Notes: generated by a model from the sequence alone, not told the origin. DNA of 64,000 nucleotides from Shimia sp. Alg240-R146 (GCF_947331465.1 NZ_CAMZOK010000002.1:1-64000), one strand, 5' to 3'. Counted from the first letter of the stretch, positions 8,176 through 17,546 are shown. A program made the numbers and translations.

Positions 8176-9479
8176 TGGAATCGCTTCAATTGCCACTCGT
8201 GATCGGGATGGTTGGATTTTTGATGATCATGCGCGTACCGGTCGGGATTTCCCTTCTGTTTGCGGGTGCCACAGGATTTGCATTGATCCGCGGAGTGTCG
8301 ATCACTTTTGATGCACTCGGAGGTCGGTTCTTTGACATCGGGTCAGGTTACGCACTGAGCGCAATTCCTCTGTTCTTGCTGATGGGGCATGTCGCCTCCA
8401 AGGCCGGTATCACGCAGGACATTTATCGCGCCGCGCGGGCTTGGCTCGGTCACCTAAAAGGCAGCGTCGTGATTGCGACAACGGTTGCAGCCGTTGGTTT
8501 TGCGGCCTGTTCAGGTTCAACCACGTCATCGACGGCCGTATTTGGGCGCGTTGCGATCCCCGAAATGCTGCGTCTAAAGGTCAACCGAAAGCTGGCCGCA
8601 GGTTGTGTGGCCACCGTCGGCACGCTGGCAGGAATGATCCCGCCAAGTATCAACCTGATCGTCTATGGCATCATCGCGCGGGAATCCATTCCTAAGCTGC
8701 TGATTGCAGGGATTATTCCCGGATTGCTGACGGCGTTTGCTTACCTTGTCATGATCTACATCCGCGTCAGCCGTGATCCGGAGATGGCTCCGGCTCTTCC
8801 TAAGGCGAGTATTGCGGAGCGGGTCGAATCCCTAAAAGGCGTTTGGAGTTTTCTGACCCTCGGCGGCATCGTGATCGGCGGCATTTACGCCGGGATCATC
8901 ACGCCAACAGAGGCCGGTGCTATTGGAGCCATCGGGTCCTTTCTAATCGCTTTGGTCCGCAACAGGTTGTCTTTCGCGGTCTTAAAGGAAGTCTTTCTCG
9001 ACACGGCGCAAACGACATCAGTTATCTTCATCATTCTCGTTGGTGCTCTAATCTTCTCGTCTTACCTTGCGGTAAGTGGCGCGTCTGGGGCGGTGTCCGA
9101 GTATATCGTCGGCCTCGATATGTCGATGATGGGGATCGTTTGCATCTATGTGCTTTTACTGCTGGTTCTGGGCTGCATGGTGGACCCGGTTTCCGTGATG
9201 TTCTTGACGGTGCCGATTTTCGTGCCGCCGCTGATCGAACTTGGCGCGCATCCGATCTGGTTGGCGATTGTGATCGTCAAAACACTGGAGATCGGGTTGA
9301 TCACCCCGCCTGTCGGGCTGAATGCATTCGTGTTGAAAGGTGTCGCGCCGACTTTCTCTTTGAAAGAGATTTTTGGCGGCATCTGGTGGTTCCTACAGGT
9401 GGAGGTCATCACATTGATTATGATCATGTTCATCCCAGCTATCGCAACTTTTCTGCCGGAGCTAGCCTATGCAAAATGA
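8172..9479 (+). CDS. dctM: TRAP transporter large permease, DctM family
   Basis: The 435-residue large membrane subunit, of normal length, with many hydrophobic segments across its whole length. Typical DctM sequence is seen in FLLMGHVASKAG, AACSGSTTSSTAVFGRVAIPEM, GTLAGMIPPSINLIVYGI, ITPTEAGAIGAIGS and GLITPPVGLNAFVLKG. It moves the substrate inward with sodium, after delivery by DctP. It overlaps dctQ by ATGA and ends the operon. After it comes an 800-base stretch without genes. Confidence 0.9.
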   Translation: MMESLQLPLVIGMVGFLMIMRVPVGISLLFAGATGFALIRGVSITFDALGGRFFDIGSGYALSAIPLFLLMGHVASKAGITQDIYRAARAWLGHLKGSVVIATTVAAVGFAACSGSTTSSTAVFGRVAIPEMLRLKVNRKLAAGCVATVGTLAGMIPPSINLIVYGIIARESIPKLLIAGIIPGLLTAFAYLVMIYIRVSRDPEMAPALPKASIAERVESLKGVWSFLTLGGIVIGGIYAGIITPTEAGAIGAIGSFLIALVRNRLSFAVLKEVFLDTAQTTSVIFIILVGALIFSSYLAVSGASGAVSEYIVGLDMSMMGIVCIYVLLLLVLGCMVDPVSVMFLTVPIFVPPLIELGAHPIWLAIVIVKTLEIGLITPPVGLNAFVLKGVAPTFSLKEIFGGIWWFLQVEVITLIMIMFIPAIATFLPELAYAK

Positions 9480-10285
9480 TAGCGTTGTCGCGTGAAGAGT
9501 CATTTCAAAAGGGATCAACTTTTGTGGGGCGCATGTTCAACAAAGCCGAAGCCGGATGCGCCGCTACAATTTGAAAACCAGGCTCCAGCCCGCTGTTCCC
9601 TGCCGACTGCACGAAAGACGGCAGGTCAACCGGGACCGCTTCCTATTCCCGGGATTGAAGGTCCGCTTTGATGGGTTCTTGTGATCCTCGCTGCAGAGCG
9701 GCGAATTCACACCTCCCCGCCCGAGGTGTAGACCCGTCACGTCCGCTTTGGGCTGCGAGCCGCCGTTAGACGGGTTTAGCACCGAAGGCAGCTGTGCGCA
9801 GTTAGTCACCTTTGCAAAGTCGGGGCGCCAAGTGTGTCGGGTCGACAAGACCGGCCCAGAGCAGACCTTAAACGCGGCTCTCACATTTTGTGATTGCAGT
9901 CCACTTTTCGGATTCTCGATTGAGTGGCGGAGTGCGACAGCTTGATCGCCTGCACGGTTCGCGGCAGCAGTAGCCGATTGCGGCCTCTGGGTTGAAAGGC
10001 AGCTCAAACTGTTTTGACTTTTGACTTAAAGGTTTCGACACCGCCAAAAACAAATTTTCTCAAGGAAACGATTAACGCTGGGTGGGATATGGAAGTCCCT
10101 AAGGCTTAACTTTGTTGCTGCGGCGTACAGGCAAAGCGTCGGCACGGTCGGCGGTCCCTAGAAAATTTGGAGCGATATCAGCGCCATGGCCTCTGGCCGC
10201 ATTCATACAAAGAGGCATTTGTCACGCCTTTTACTCGGATATCCGGTCTGTTAGGGCAACGCACCCTTCTAACCCGAAAGAGCCG
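9480..10285. other. 800-base stretch without an intact gene
   Basis: No reading frame here resembles a known protein. Short frames exist on both strands but read as low-complexity, Arg/Ser/Pro-rich shadow sequence. The stretch resembles degenerate intergenic DNA and separates the sugar-acid module from the chemotaxis region, which would suit an old insertion or deletion boundary. Confidence 0.5.
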
Positions 10286-11038
10286 CTAGCCCGGAAAGAT
10301 CTTTCTGAAGTGGGCGTCGAAATCGTCCCATGTATAGACCGCGCTATTGCCAGCATAGCCTTCGTAGTAAGAGCTGCCGTTCGACGTGGGCAAACCGGCC
10401 CAGATCTTGGCAAGATTGAGCATAAAGTCCGCGCGCGGCATGTCGGTGGACAGAAAATCGCTGAATCCGGCTTCTTCCAACAGCTGGTGTGCCAGCTTGT
10501 CTTGCAGCTCAGGACTAAAGCGCTTGCTGTGCGGCACTTCCTGATGGCGGACGAGACGGCGCAAGGTGGCGGGGATAAGCTGATAGCGCCCGATCGCGTG
10601 GGGCTGTCCGGGGGTGTCTTCTATCCATTGATAGATTTCGGCTACCGTCATCTCGGTCGGCCGTTTCGTCGGCCTAACTCGAGCGCCGTGTTGCACGGCA
10701 TCATAGCCGGCCTTGCCCGCTTCGGCTCCCGCTATCAGCGTCATAAGTTGTTTGGCGGCCGACGGTAGGACCTGCACTGGCGCAAAGAGGGTGCCGTTGG
10801 CGCGGCCGCGGAAAAGGCTGGCGGCCCCAGGACGCAACGCCACCGCTCCGCGGCTGACCTCGACGCCGGAAGGCAGCACGCGAGCAGGTTGGTGCGGCAA
10901 AATGGGGGAGGAATCACTAAGGGAGGCGCGCTCCACAAAGAAACCGTTCTTGATTAGTGAGAGATTGTTGGCCTGCGCACCGGACGCCGCGAGGCAGAGT
11001 GTCAGAAGGCTGAAACGTAAGTATGTGGCGATTGGCAT
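10286..11038 (-). CDS. exported lysozyme-like (muramidase-fold) protein
   Basis: A 250-residue protein starting at the ATG at 11038, where a clear signal peptide begins (MPIATYLRFSLLTLCLAASG, cleaved after AQA). Longer upstream frames lack support. Residues from about LMTLIAGAEAGKAGYDAVQ through MTVAEIYQWI and HAIGRYQLIPATLRRLV match the pattern of phage-type lysozyme-like domains: an early Glu, then GRYQ followed by a helix. The acidic residue in IAGAEAGKAGYDA is the candidate catalytic Glu. It should act on periplasmic peptidoglycan. It lies downstream of the chemotaxis operon on the same strand after a 340-base gap, so a role in motility or cell-wall remodelling is possible but unproven. 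Confidence 0.65.
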   Translation of the reverse strand: MPIATYLRFSLLTLCLAASGAQANNLSLIKNGFFVERASLSDSSPILPHQPARVLPSGVEVSRGAVALRPGAASLFRGRANGTLFAPVQVLPSAAKQLMTLIAGAEAGKAGYDAVQHGARVRPTKRPTEMTVAEIYQWIEDTPGQPHAIGRYQLIPATLRRLVRHQEVPHSKRFSPELQDKLAHQLLEEAGFSDFLSTDMPRADFMLNLAKIWAGLPTSNGSSYYEGYAGNSAVYTWDDFDAHFRKIFPG

Positions 11039-11379
11039 TGGAATCGGATTCTTGCTAGCAGGGCGTTCAACCCGAATATGCGGAAATAGGTTTGACAAAC
11101 CGTTTACCCGCGAAGCCTGTCTTTTCTGTTCAGAAGCGATGCTGGGCCGATGAGCCGGAGCCGGACACAATCGGGGGCATTAGTGAAGGTCCCAGAGCAT
11201 TCAGCGCAGCCACCCCGCACCGGAGAGTTTCCCGCCTGATCGAGTACACTAAAATTTCCGTTCCTCTGAGTGCTGAATGAAAAATTTGCACCTGCAGCTA
11301 AGGTCTGCAATCCGCCCATTCTTGACAGATGCTGCTTATACGAGGCGAGGACCCGAACCAAAAGCCGCGAAAGTGTGTG
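11039..11379. other. intergenic region between cheD and the lysozyme-like gene
   Basis: A stretch of about 340 bases with no supported gene. It should contain the promoter for the leftward lysozyme-like gene, but I could not fix -35 and -10 boxes. Confidence 0.4.
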
Positions 11380-11949
11380 TCAGAACAGTTGAACGTCGCC
11401 GGAATGCTCTTCGCGTTGAACCGCGCGGCGGCGTTCGGAAGCACGGCTGGTTTCGTCCATAACAACGCTGGTCTCGTTCATAAAACGGCGCTGAATGCGG
11501 CCGCCGGAGGGCCAGAAGCGGATGTTGCGGCCGCGCTGTCCGCCAAGACAGCAATCCACCAAATTGAATCCCTCATTGCGGACAAACCACATTGCGAATT
11601 CGGCGTTTTTGGCGCCGATATCGATGCGGCTGTTGAACATCTTGGAGCCGCCGAGCAGCTTGACCTGAATCCGGTCACGGCTGGCACCGGACTGGATCAG
11701 ACCGTTCACCAACAACTCCATGGCGTGCACACCTTCCTGAACCGCACCGCGCGAATTGGGATCCGCTCCGGGCAAAAGGAAATGGTTCATGCCGCCGATG
11801 CCGGCTACTTCGTCCCACATGCAGGCAGCGACGCAGCTGCCGAGCATCGTGGTCAGAACAAGGTCCTGATCTGTCGAGACATGCACATCCCCTTGCAGCA
11901 GCGCCTGTGTGCGAAACCCCTTGAGGGCGTGGGAGTCGTTCTGGCTCAT
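11380..11949 (-). CDS. cheD: chemoreceptor glutamine deamidase CheD
   Basis: A 189-residue CheD. This cytoplasmic enzyme deamidates glutamines in the methylation helices of chemoreceptors, and in some species it binds CheC. The catalytic triad region is present: Cys39 in TMLGSCVAACMWD and His56 in GIGGMNHFLLP, with the conserved KLLGGSKMF further on. It is the last gene of the leftward chemotaxis operon, 93 bases after the receptor gene, which fits a role in maturing that receptor. The C-terminal 30 residues are Arg/Glu-rich and variable. Confidence 0.9.
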   Translation of the reverse strand: MSQNDSHALKGFRTQALLQGDVHVSTDQDLVLTTMLGSCVAACMWDEVAGIGGMNHFLLPGADPNSRGAVQEGVHAMELLVNGLIQSGASRDRIQVKLLGGSKMFNSRIDIGAKNAEFAMWFVRNEGFNLVDCCLGGQRGRNIRFWPSGGRIQRRFMNETSVVMDETSRASERRRAVQREEHSGDVQLF

Positions 11950-12042
11950 GGGGTCACACTCGTTTCAGCGGGGTGGAGTCTGCAGTACGGGTGCTTGCCT
12001 GTGCTGCAGAAAAGGGAGATCGGTGGCACGTTGCGGCCATCA

Positions 12043-14085
12043 TCAGAAGTCCGACCAGCTGTCGGCGTCGTAGGCGACTTGACTACGCGAATTGCGCGAG
12101 GCGAATTCGAGTGCTGGCTTGGCTTGGGTCTCTTCTTCAGGTGTTGCCTCGAAGAGATCAACTTCGCCAAGCGCAGGTGCGACGCCCAGTGTCTCGGGCT
12201 TATCAGTCGGGGTGAAGTCCGTGATCGCGGAGTCGGCTGTGAATTCGGTATCCTCAAAGCCATCAGCGTCGGGTGTGAACGCGGTGTCGTCCGAGACCCC
12301 TGTGTCGGCGGGGGCATCCGCGGCGAGGTCTTCGTCCCAGCTTTGGACTGCGGTTTTGACGTCGGCATCGCTTAGTGTGAAAGACGCCAGCGTTTGGGTC
12401 AAACGACCGGCCTCTTCGCTGAGGGTGCGGCTGGCGGCGGAGGATTCTTCGATCATGGCGGCATTGCGCTGTGTGACGCGGTCCAGTTCGGTCACGTTCT
12501 CCTTGATCTCGACCAGATTGTTGGCCTGATCGCGAGAGCCTGTGGCAATCTGGGACACCAGTTCAGAGGCGTGGTTGATGCCTTCGATGATCTCATGCAG
12601 AGCGCTGCCTGCTTCGTGGACAAGTCGGCTGCCGTTGGTCACCTGCTCACCGGAGCGGGTGATCAGTTCCTTGATTTCATTGGCGCTGGAGGAGGCACGT
12701 TGTGCAAGCGCGCGGACCTCGGAGGCCACAACCGCAAAGCCACGACCTGCTTCGCCTGCCCGGGCGGCTTCGACACCGGCATTGAGCGCCAGGAGGTTGG
12801 TCTGGAAGGCGATGTCGTCAATCACGCCGATGATGGCGCGGATCTGCTCGGAGGAGGCCTCGATATTTTTCATGGCATCGACGGTTTGATCGACCACGTT
12901 GCCCCCGGCCTGGGCCTGTTCACGGTTTTCCAGGATGCGCTTGTTGGCGTCTGCCGCGCGTTCGGCCGTGTTTTCAACCGAGTTGGACAATGTTTCGATG
13001 GCCGCCGCGGATTCTTCGAGGGTGACGGCCTGCGCTTCAGACCGTTTGGATTGGTCGATTACAACTTCCGCAATTTCTTCCGAACTGTTGCGCACACTTT
13101 CCGCAGTCGATGTTGCCGTGGTCAGAATTTGGCGCAGATTGGTGACGACCTGGTTGAAGTCATTGATGATCTCGGTTTGGTCTTTGTCTCCGCGGCCAAA
13201 TTGTGCGGCGTCAATCGTGCGGTCGACGCGGCCATCGGCCAGATCGGCCAGACCTGCTGCAAGCGCGCGGTACATCTCATTGCGTTCGGCGTCGGCTTTT
13301 TCACGTGCGCTTCGCTGGAGTTCCTCGTCGGCCAGGCGGTCACGGAACACAGTGAGACGCAGCGCCATTGCACCAACTTCGTCCCCGCGCTCGTGATTGG
13401 GGATTTCCGTGTCAAAGTCGTGGTTGGCGACTTTGTCCATTGCTTCGCTTATTGCCAGCATCGGCTTGATGGCCAAGCGCCCCACAAGCCAAAGCAACAG
13501 AACCATTGCCAAAGACCCGGCGATAAAGCTTGCAACCGCTGCCATTAATTGTTCGCGCAATGCGGTGGCAAAAAGTGGAGCCATATCCCAAGCGATTGCA
13601 ATTGAGCCGGGTGTTTGCACCCTCCCCAGACCAGCTAGGGCCGTCCCGTGCAGAGCGTATTCGGAGGTTCTCTCCAGCATGCTGGACCCGTCGTTTGCGA
13701 GCTTAGACTGGAAAGTTTTCAAAAGCGGTGTGAGGGAGGCCACTGATGCGCCATCCGCAAAAACCGTGACGAACTCTTCGTTGGAAGCGCCGTAAACGGA
13801 CACCGCTTGAATGTCGGGATACCGGGGAAGGCCGGCTGTCAGGGCGGCTTGGAGCGCGACGCTGTCACCGGCTGTAACCAGATCTGAGATTTGCCCGCCA
13901 ACCGCACGCGACATCAGTTCGGCGATTTCGGCCTGTGCATGTTTGAGGCTTTCGACGCGCTGCTTGTATTGACCAAGGAAACCGACAGCGACGGCAAATA
14001 CGACAATTGCCCCAACCAAGAAGGCGAGTTTTGTCTGGATTCCAAAATTGGAGAATCGGGCACGAGGAGTTTTGGAGTCGGACAT
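12043..14085 (-). CDS. mcp: methyl-accepting chemotaxis protein
   Basis: A 680-residue transmembrane chemoreceptor. A first membrane helix at about 18-38, a roughly 150-residue periplasmic sensor, a second helix at about 186-206, and a HAMP region follow. The signalling hairpin is classic (DDIAFQTNLLALNAGVEAAR, then GRGFAVVASEVRALAQR). After the methylation helices comes an unusually long, acidic tail of about 90 residues ending in SWSDF. This matches the xWxxF pentapeptide that tethers CheR/CheB in other bacteria. It sits between the PAS protein and cheD and is probably the receptor served by this operon. No ligand can be deduced. Confidence 0.92.
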   Translation of the reverse strand: MSDSKTPRARFSNFGIQTKLAFLVGAIVVFAVAVGFLGQYKQRVESLKHAQAEIAELMSRAVGGQISDLVTAGDSVALQAALTAGLPRYPDIQAVSVYGASNEEFVTVFADGASVASLTPLLKTFQSKLANDGSSMLERTSEYALHGTALAGLGRVQTPGSIAIAWDMAPLFATALREQLMAAVASFIAGSLAMVLLLWLVGRLAIKPMLAISEAMDKVANHDFDTEIPNHERGDEVGAMALRLTVFRDRLADEELQRSAREKADAERNEMYRALAAGLADLADGRVDRTIDAAQFGRGDKDQTEIINDFNQVVTNLRQILTTATSTAESVRNSSEEIAEVVIDQSKRSEAQAVTLEESAAAIETLSNSVENTAERAADANKRILENREQAQAGGNVVDQTVDAMKNIEASSEQIRAIIGVIDDIAFQTNLLALNAGVEAARAGEAGRGFAVVASEVRALAQRASSSANEIKELITRSGEQVTNGSRLVHEAGSALHEIIEGINHASELVSQIATGSRDQANNLVEIKENVTELDRVTQRNAAMIEESSAASRTLSEEAGRLTQTLASFTLSDADVKTAVQSWDEDLAADAPADTGVSDDTAFTPDADGFEDTEFTADSAITDFTPTDKPETLGVAPALGEVDLFEATPEEETQAKPALEFASRNSRSQVAYDADSWSDF

Positions 14086-14198
14086 TACGGTTTCCGTTCA
14101 GTATCAGAGGTCACATTGGCCGCGGCGTCATAGACGCCTGCAGGCCACTTGTGACAGGGGCTTATGAGCGTTGGGTTAAGCGGACAGGGCTTTTCCAG

Positions 14199-15398
14199 CT
14201 AGAAGGCGCTCATTTTCTGTTGGATTTGAGACGCCTTGGCGGAGAGCTCCGCGAGGCTTGTGTCGGTGTTGTCATGGAACGCCTGCAGGCGTTCGATGAT
14301 ACCGTCCAGACCACTGTCAACTTCGCGCATGCGGCCGCTTTCCACTTTGCAAAGCAGTTTGACCACGTCGAGCCCGTTGATGCGGCGGCGCAGGCTGCGG
14401 CAGATGTCGGGAATTGATTTTCCGGCCACAGAAATCTCGCGAATACGCTGTTCGCACACGGCTTCGAGGCGGGCGTGTTGATTAATCAGCACGTCGATTT
14501 GGCTGCCCTCGGTCGGGCTGTCGTTTTCATGCGCGATCGCTTCGCCCAGAAGTTGGGCAAACTGCTGGGCCGAGCGGCCGTGAGATAGCGCCTTAAACAT
14601 ATCGGCAAGGGCACCGGTATCTTCGCCATAAAGACGCCCCAAAAGCTCGTACATTTCCTGCGCCATGGCGTCGTAGTTCTGCGAGATGGTGCCAAGCGCG
14701 GCACCGGCGCCTTCAAGGCGGCCCGCCAGAATTCGCAAGTTCACTGGCTCGCCACGCACTCGTTTGAAGCCGGTCTCGATGTTTTTAGCCAACTTCTGCA
14801 TGTCAGTGACCAACCCAGTGATCTCATCCATCAGGGCGAATATGGCTTCGTTTTGTGGTGTGACGATGCCGCGGTTTTTGAATTCGCTGTCCAGCAGAAG
14901 CGCGCTGAAGGTTTCGATGTTGGGAATGCCTTTTTCCTGCAGCTGTGTCAGGAGCCAATTGGCGCTGTCCTCGGGGGACTTTCCGCCCGATTCCATCGCC
15001 AGCATTTCTTCGTACAGGCTTTTGGCAAGATCAAAGTATTTAGTTTCGGGATGGATACGGGCCGAAATATAGCCGTTCTCGGTCAGTGTGACGTTTGCCA
15101 ATACCCAATAGTAATTGTCATTGGCGGTGCGGTTTTTCACATAGGCACAGATCGGCTTGCCGGCTTTGAGTGTGTCCCACATGAGGTAGAACACGCCTTT
15201 GGGCATGTCGTCATGGCGCACGATTTTGTGGGGCGCGTTGAGCAACTGATCAGCCGAGTATTCCGCGATGTCGCAGAAATCGGACCCGGCAAATGTAATA
15301 ACGCCGCGCGGATCGGTGGCAGAGGTTAGGACTGCCTCGCGCGGAACAGACCGTTCTTCGGATCCACGGGCAGGAGTGATTTTGGAAATCGCGTTCAT
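14199..15398 (-). CDS. PAS-domain chemotaxis-associated protein
   Basis: A soluble protein of 399 residues from the ATG at 15398, which has GGAGAC upstream. An in-frame TTG at 15425 overlaps the previous gene. The N-terminal PAS domain resembles that of the Aer redox receptor (TDPRGVITFAGSDFCDIAEYS, then HDDMPKGVFYLMWDTLKAGK and YYWVLANVT). The remaining helical 270 residues have no HAMP region, no membrane segment and no recognisable MCP signalling hairpin. They are predicted to be coiled-coil-like. It may be a cytosolic redox or energy sensor that feeds the CheA/CheW complex in an unusual way. Its exact role is unknown. Confidence 0.65.
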   Translation of the reverse strand: MNAISKITPARGSEERSVPREAVLTSATDPRGVITFAGSDFCDIAEYSADQLLNAPHKIVRHDDMPKGVFYLMWDTLKAGKPICAYVKNRTANDNYYWVLANVTLTENGYISARIHPETKYFDLAKSLYEEMLAMESGGKSPEDSANWLLTQLQEKGIPNIETFSALLLDSEFKNRGIVTPQNEAIFALMDEITGLVTDMQKLAKNIETGFKRVRGEPVNLRILAGRLEGAGAALGTISQNYDAMAQEMYELLGRLYGEDTGALADMFKALSHGRSAQQFAQLLGEAIAHENDSPTEGSQIDVLINQHARLEAVCEQRIREISVAGKSIPDICRSLRRRINGLDVVKLLCKVESGRMREVDSGLDGIIERLQAFHDNTDTSLAELSAKASQIQQKMSAF

Positions 15399-15421
15399 GT
15401 CTGTCTCCAGAGTCAAATCGG

Positions 15422-15766
15422 TCAAAACAGGTTTACTTCGCCGGACACGTCGGGCGTGACAGACACGGCTGCAGCGTTGGTCATACGCGACTTCAGATAG
15501 TCCAGTTTAATGGTGTCGCTGAGATCGCGGGTGTCGAGTTCGGGGCCGGTGCCAATCATTGTTGCCATTTTCCGTAAAAGCACTGACACGTCGTCCAAGT
15601 GCTGAAAAAGAGCATCCACCCGTTGTAAATCACGGATTTTGGATTGGTCCGTATGCGTCAGGTCGAGTTGGCTGGTCAGAGCATCAAGCGCATGCGCAAC
15701 CGTGGCCATCTCAGAGACGTCCTCGGCGATGGTCACCAACAAATCGGAGGTGGATCTTATGGTCAT
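15422..15766 (-). CDS. small conserved-looking protein of the chemotaxis operon
   Basis: A 114-residue helical protein read from the ATG at 15766, 20 bases after the second cheY and just before the PAS gene. A longer open frame to 16045 only shadows cheY. I do not recognise a family. It is rich in acidic residues and leucines in a heptad-like pattern (TIAEDVSEMATVAHALDALT, later VDALFQHLDDVSVLLRKM), so a coiled-coil adaptor or phosphatase-like helper is conceivable. Its place inside the operon with tight spacing argues that it is a real gene working with the Che proteins. Confidence 0.6.
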   Translation of the reverse strand: MTIRSTSDLLVTIAEDVSEMATVAHALDALTSQLDLTHTDQSKIRDLQRVDALFQHLDDVSVLLRKMATMIGTGPELDTRDLSDTIKLDYLKSRMTNAAAVSVTPDVSGEVNLF

Positions 15767-15786
15767 TCTTCGTCCCCGGGCGTCGC

Positions 15787-16173
15787 TTAGAGCGCGCCCA
15801 CTACTTTTTCGATACAGGCTTTGAGTTGGGCGGTCTGGAACGGCTTCTTGATGAAGTTGTTCATACCAAGCTGAGCGCCCTGGTTGATGGTCGCCGGATC
15901 GGCACGGCCTGTAATCAGGATAAAGCCAGTGCGGGCGATGGGCTTGTGCGAGCGGATCGCGTGCAACAGCTGCAGCCCGTCCATTTCCGGCATGTTGTAA
16001 TCGGACAGCACCAGATGAACCGGTTTGGCTGCAAGGCTGCTCCATGCGGATTTGCCATTATTTTCAGTACGGTAGTTCACGACGCCGATTTCATCCAAGG
16101 CTTGGGTGATCAGGCCGCGGCTGGTGGACATGTCGTCAACGACCAGGACGTGAAGTTTGTCTTTCAGGCTCAT
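15787..16173 (-). CDS. cheY: CheY-type single-domain response regulator (second copy)
   Basis: A 128-residue receiver domain without an output domain. It has the acidic pair VVDD (11-14), phospho-acceptor D58 in LVLSDYNMPEMDG, the conserved Thr in ILITGRAD, and Lys in FIKKPFQ. It overlaps cheR by ATGA at its start. It is either the regulator that binds the flagellar switch or a phosphate sink, since alphaproteobacteria often use two CheY proteins this way. Sequence alone does not decide. Confidence 0.9.
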   Translation of the reverse strand: MSLKDKLHVLVVDDMSTSRGLITQALDEIGVVNYRTENNGKSAWSSLAAKPVHLVLSDYNMPEMDGLQLLHAIRSHKPIARTGFILITGRADPATINQGAQLGMNNFIKKPFQTAQLKACIEKVVGAL

Positions 16174-17078
16174 ACTGCGTTCCCCAATTTAGTGGATGTG
16201 CCGTTTTTGGCTGTTTTTTGGTGGGCAGGTGTCACTTGGAAGACGCCGCGACCCACAGTGTTAAAGCGTCGTGCATTGTCCGCATCGAGGCCTTCGGAGT
16301 GTCCGATATAAAGCAGGCCCTGCGTGCTCAGGTTCTCGGCGAACCGGCGCCAGAGCGTGCTTTGGGTGGGCACGTCGAAATAGATTGCCACATTGCGGCA
16401 GATGATCACGTCAAACGCGCCCGTGAAGGGCCAAGGGCCGTGCAGGTTCAACTGACGGAATGCGATCAGATCGCGGGCGGCCTGGTTGACCGACATTTGG
16501 TCAGACTCTCCTGAAACCGGCTGAAAGTACTTCTTCGCCTGATGATCGGGCAGCGTTTTGATGCCGGCACTGGAATAGATGCCGCGTTTGGCACGCGCGA
16601 GAATTTCCAAGTCGATGTCGGACGCCAGAATTTTCAAATCCAGCGTGGGCGCTTCGGGACACAAGTCCAAGATGTGGAACGCCAGCCCGTAGGGTTCCTC
16701 ACCGCTGGAGCAGCCAGCCGACCAGATCCGTACTCTCGCGCCGCGCTTCGCCGCATTCACCAATTTCGGCAGCGCCTCGCTTGCGAGATGATCGAAGTGA
16801 TGCTCCTCGCGGTTAAAACGCGTCATGTTGGTAGTGTAGGCGGTGACAAACTGCTTGGTTTCCTCGCCGGCGGTGCCGTCTTCGAGGCGTTTGCAATAAT
16901 CTGAAATCGAGGTCATCCCAGTGGCGCGCATGCGTTTGGCAAGGCGCGCCGCAACCATGGCACGTTTGTGCGGTTGCAGGTCGATTCCTGTCATTTCGCG
17001 AACAAGGCTGGCAATGCGGGCGAAATCCCCGTCACTGATAGTCCCGTCGTCCAGTGTGTGCCCTTTGGTTTGTGTCAT
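16170..17078 (-). CDS. cheR: chemotaxis methyltransferase CheR
   Basis: A 302-residue CheR that methylates receptor glutamates with S-adenosylmethionine. The N-terminal helical domain (FARIASLVREMTGIDLQPHK) is followed by the Rossmann-type catalytic domain with WSAGCSSGEEPYGLAF as the SAM-binding loop. Other markers are ILASDID, YFDVPTQ, and the GLLYIGHSE stretch. It overlaps both neighbours by ATGA, with cheW upstream and cheY downstream. There is no room for cheB between cheR and cheY. Confidence 0.93.
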   Translation of the reverse strand: MTQTKGHTLDDGTISDGDFARIASLVREMTGIDLQPHKRAMVAARLAKRMRATGMTSISDYCKRLEDGTAGEETKQFVTAYTTNMTRFNREEHHFDHLASEALPKLVNAAKRGARVRIWSAGCSSGEEPYGLAFHILDLCPEAPTLDLKILASDIDLEILARAKRGIYSSAGIKTLPDHQAKKYFQPVSGESDQMSVNQAARDLIAFRQLNLHGPWPFTGAFDVIICRNVAIYFDVPTQSTLWRRFAENLSTQGLLYIGHSEGLDADNARRFNTVGRGVFQVTPAHQKTAKNGTSTKLGNAV

Positions 17079-17545
17079 GCTGCGACCAAGTTGTCCTGTG
17101 GCATAATTTGGTGAACGTCGATGGCGCGCACGATCGTGTCGTCCATTGTGTAAACGCCCCGGATGAAGGCAGCGGTCCGCGCCGAAGAGACTTCGGGTGT
17201 GGGCTGCATGTCTGCTTGGTTCACGGTCAGAATGTTGCTGACTGCATCGACGAGGAAGCCGACGCTTTTCTTGTCGATATGGGCGATGATGATCACCGAG
17301 CGCGATTCCGGCACGGTTTTGCCGAGGCCCAGGCGCATGGACAGGTCCATCACCGGCAGCACAGCGCCGCGTAGGTTCATCATGCCCACAACATAGTCAG
17401 GTGCGTGGGGCAGGGTGGTGGTGCTGGTCCAGCCGCGAATTTCGAGAACATGACCGATGTTGAGGCAGAAGGCCTGCTCACCAATGGTAAAGGAAACGAT
17501 CTCGATGCGATCTTCGGTCTGTTCTTCGTTGGTTTGGTCAGACAT
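17075..17545 (-). CDS. cheW: chemotaxis coupling protein CheW
   Basis: A 156-residue CheW, the adaptor that links receptors to CheA. Family features are FTIGEQAFCLNIGHVLEIRG, YVVGMMNLRGAVLPVMDLSM and VGFLVDAVSNIL. It starts one base after the cheA stop and overlaps the cheR start. The length and sequence are ordinary for the family. Confidence 0.93.
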   Translation of the reverse strand: MSDQTNEEQTEDRIEIVSFTIGEQAFCLNIGHVLEIRGWTSTTTLPHAPDYVVGMMNLRGAVLPVMDLSMRLGLGKTVPESRSVIIIAHIDKKSVGFLVDAVSNILTVNQADMQPTPEVSSARTAAFIRGVYTMDDTIVRAIDVHQIMPQDNLVAA

Positions 17546-17546
17546 G

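Noticed and set aside
12394-13548. Long antisense frame of 384 codons over the mcp gene
   Set aside because: It is a shadow of the high-GC receptor gene, with no family similarity or ribosome site.
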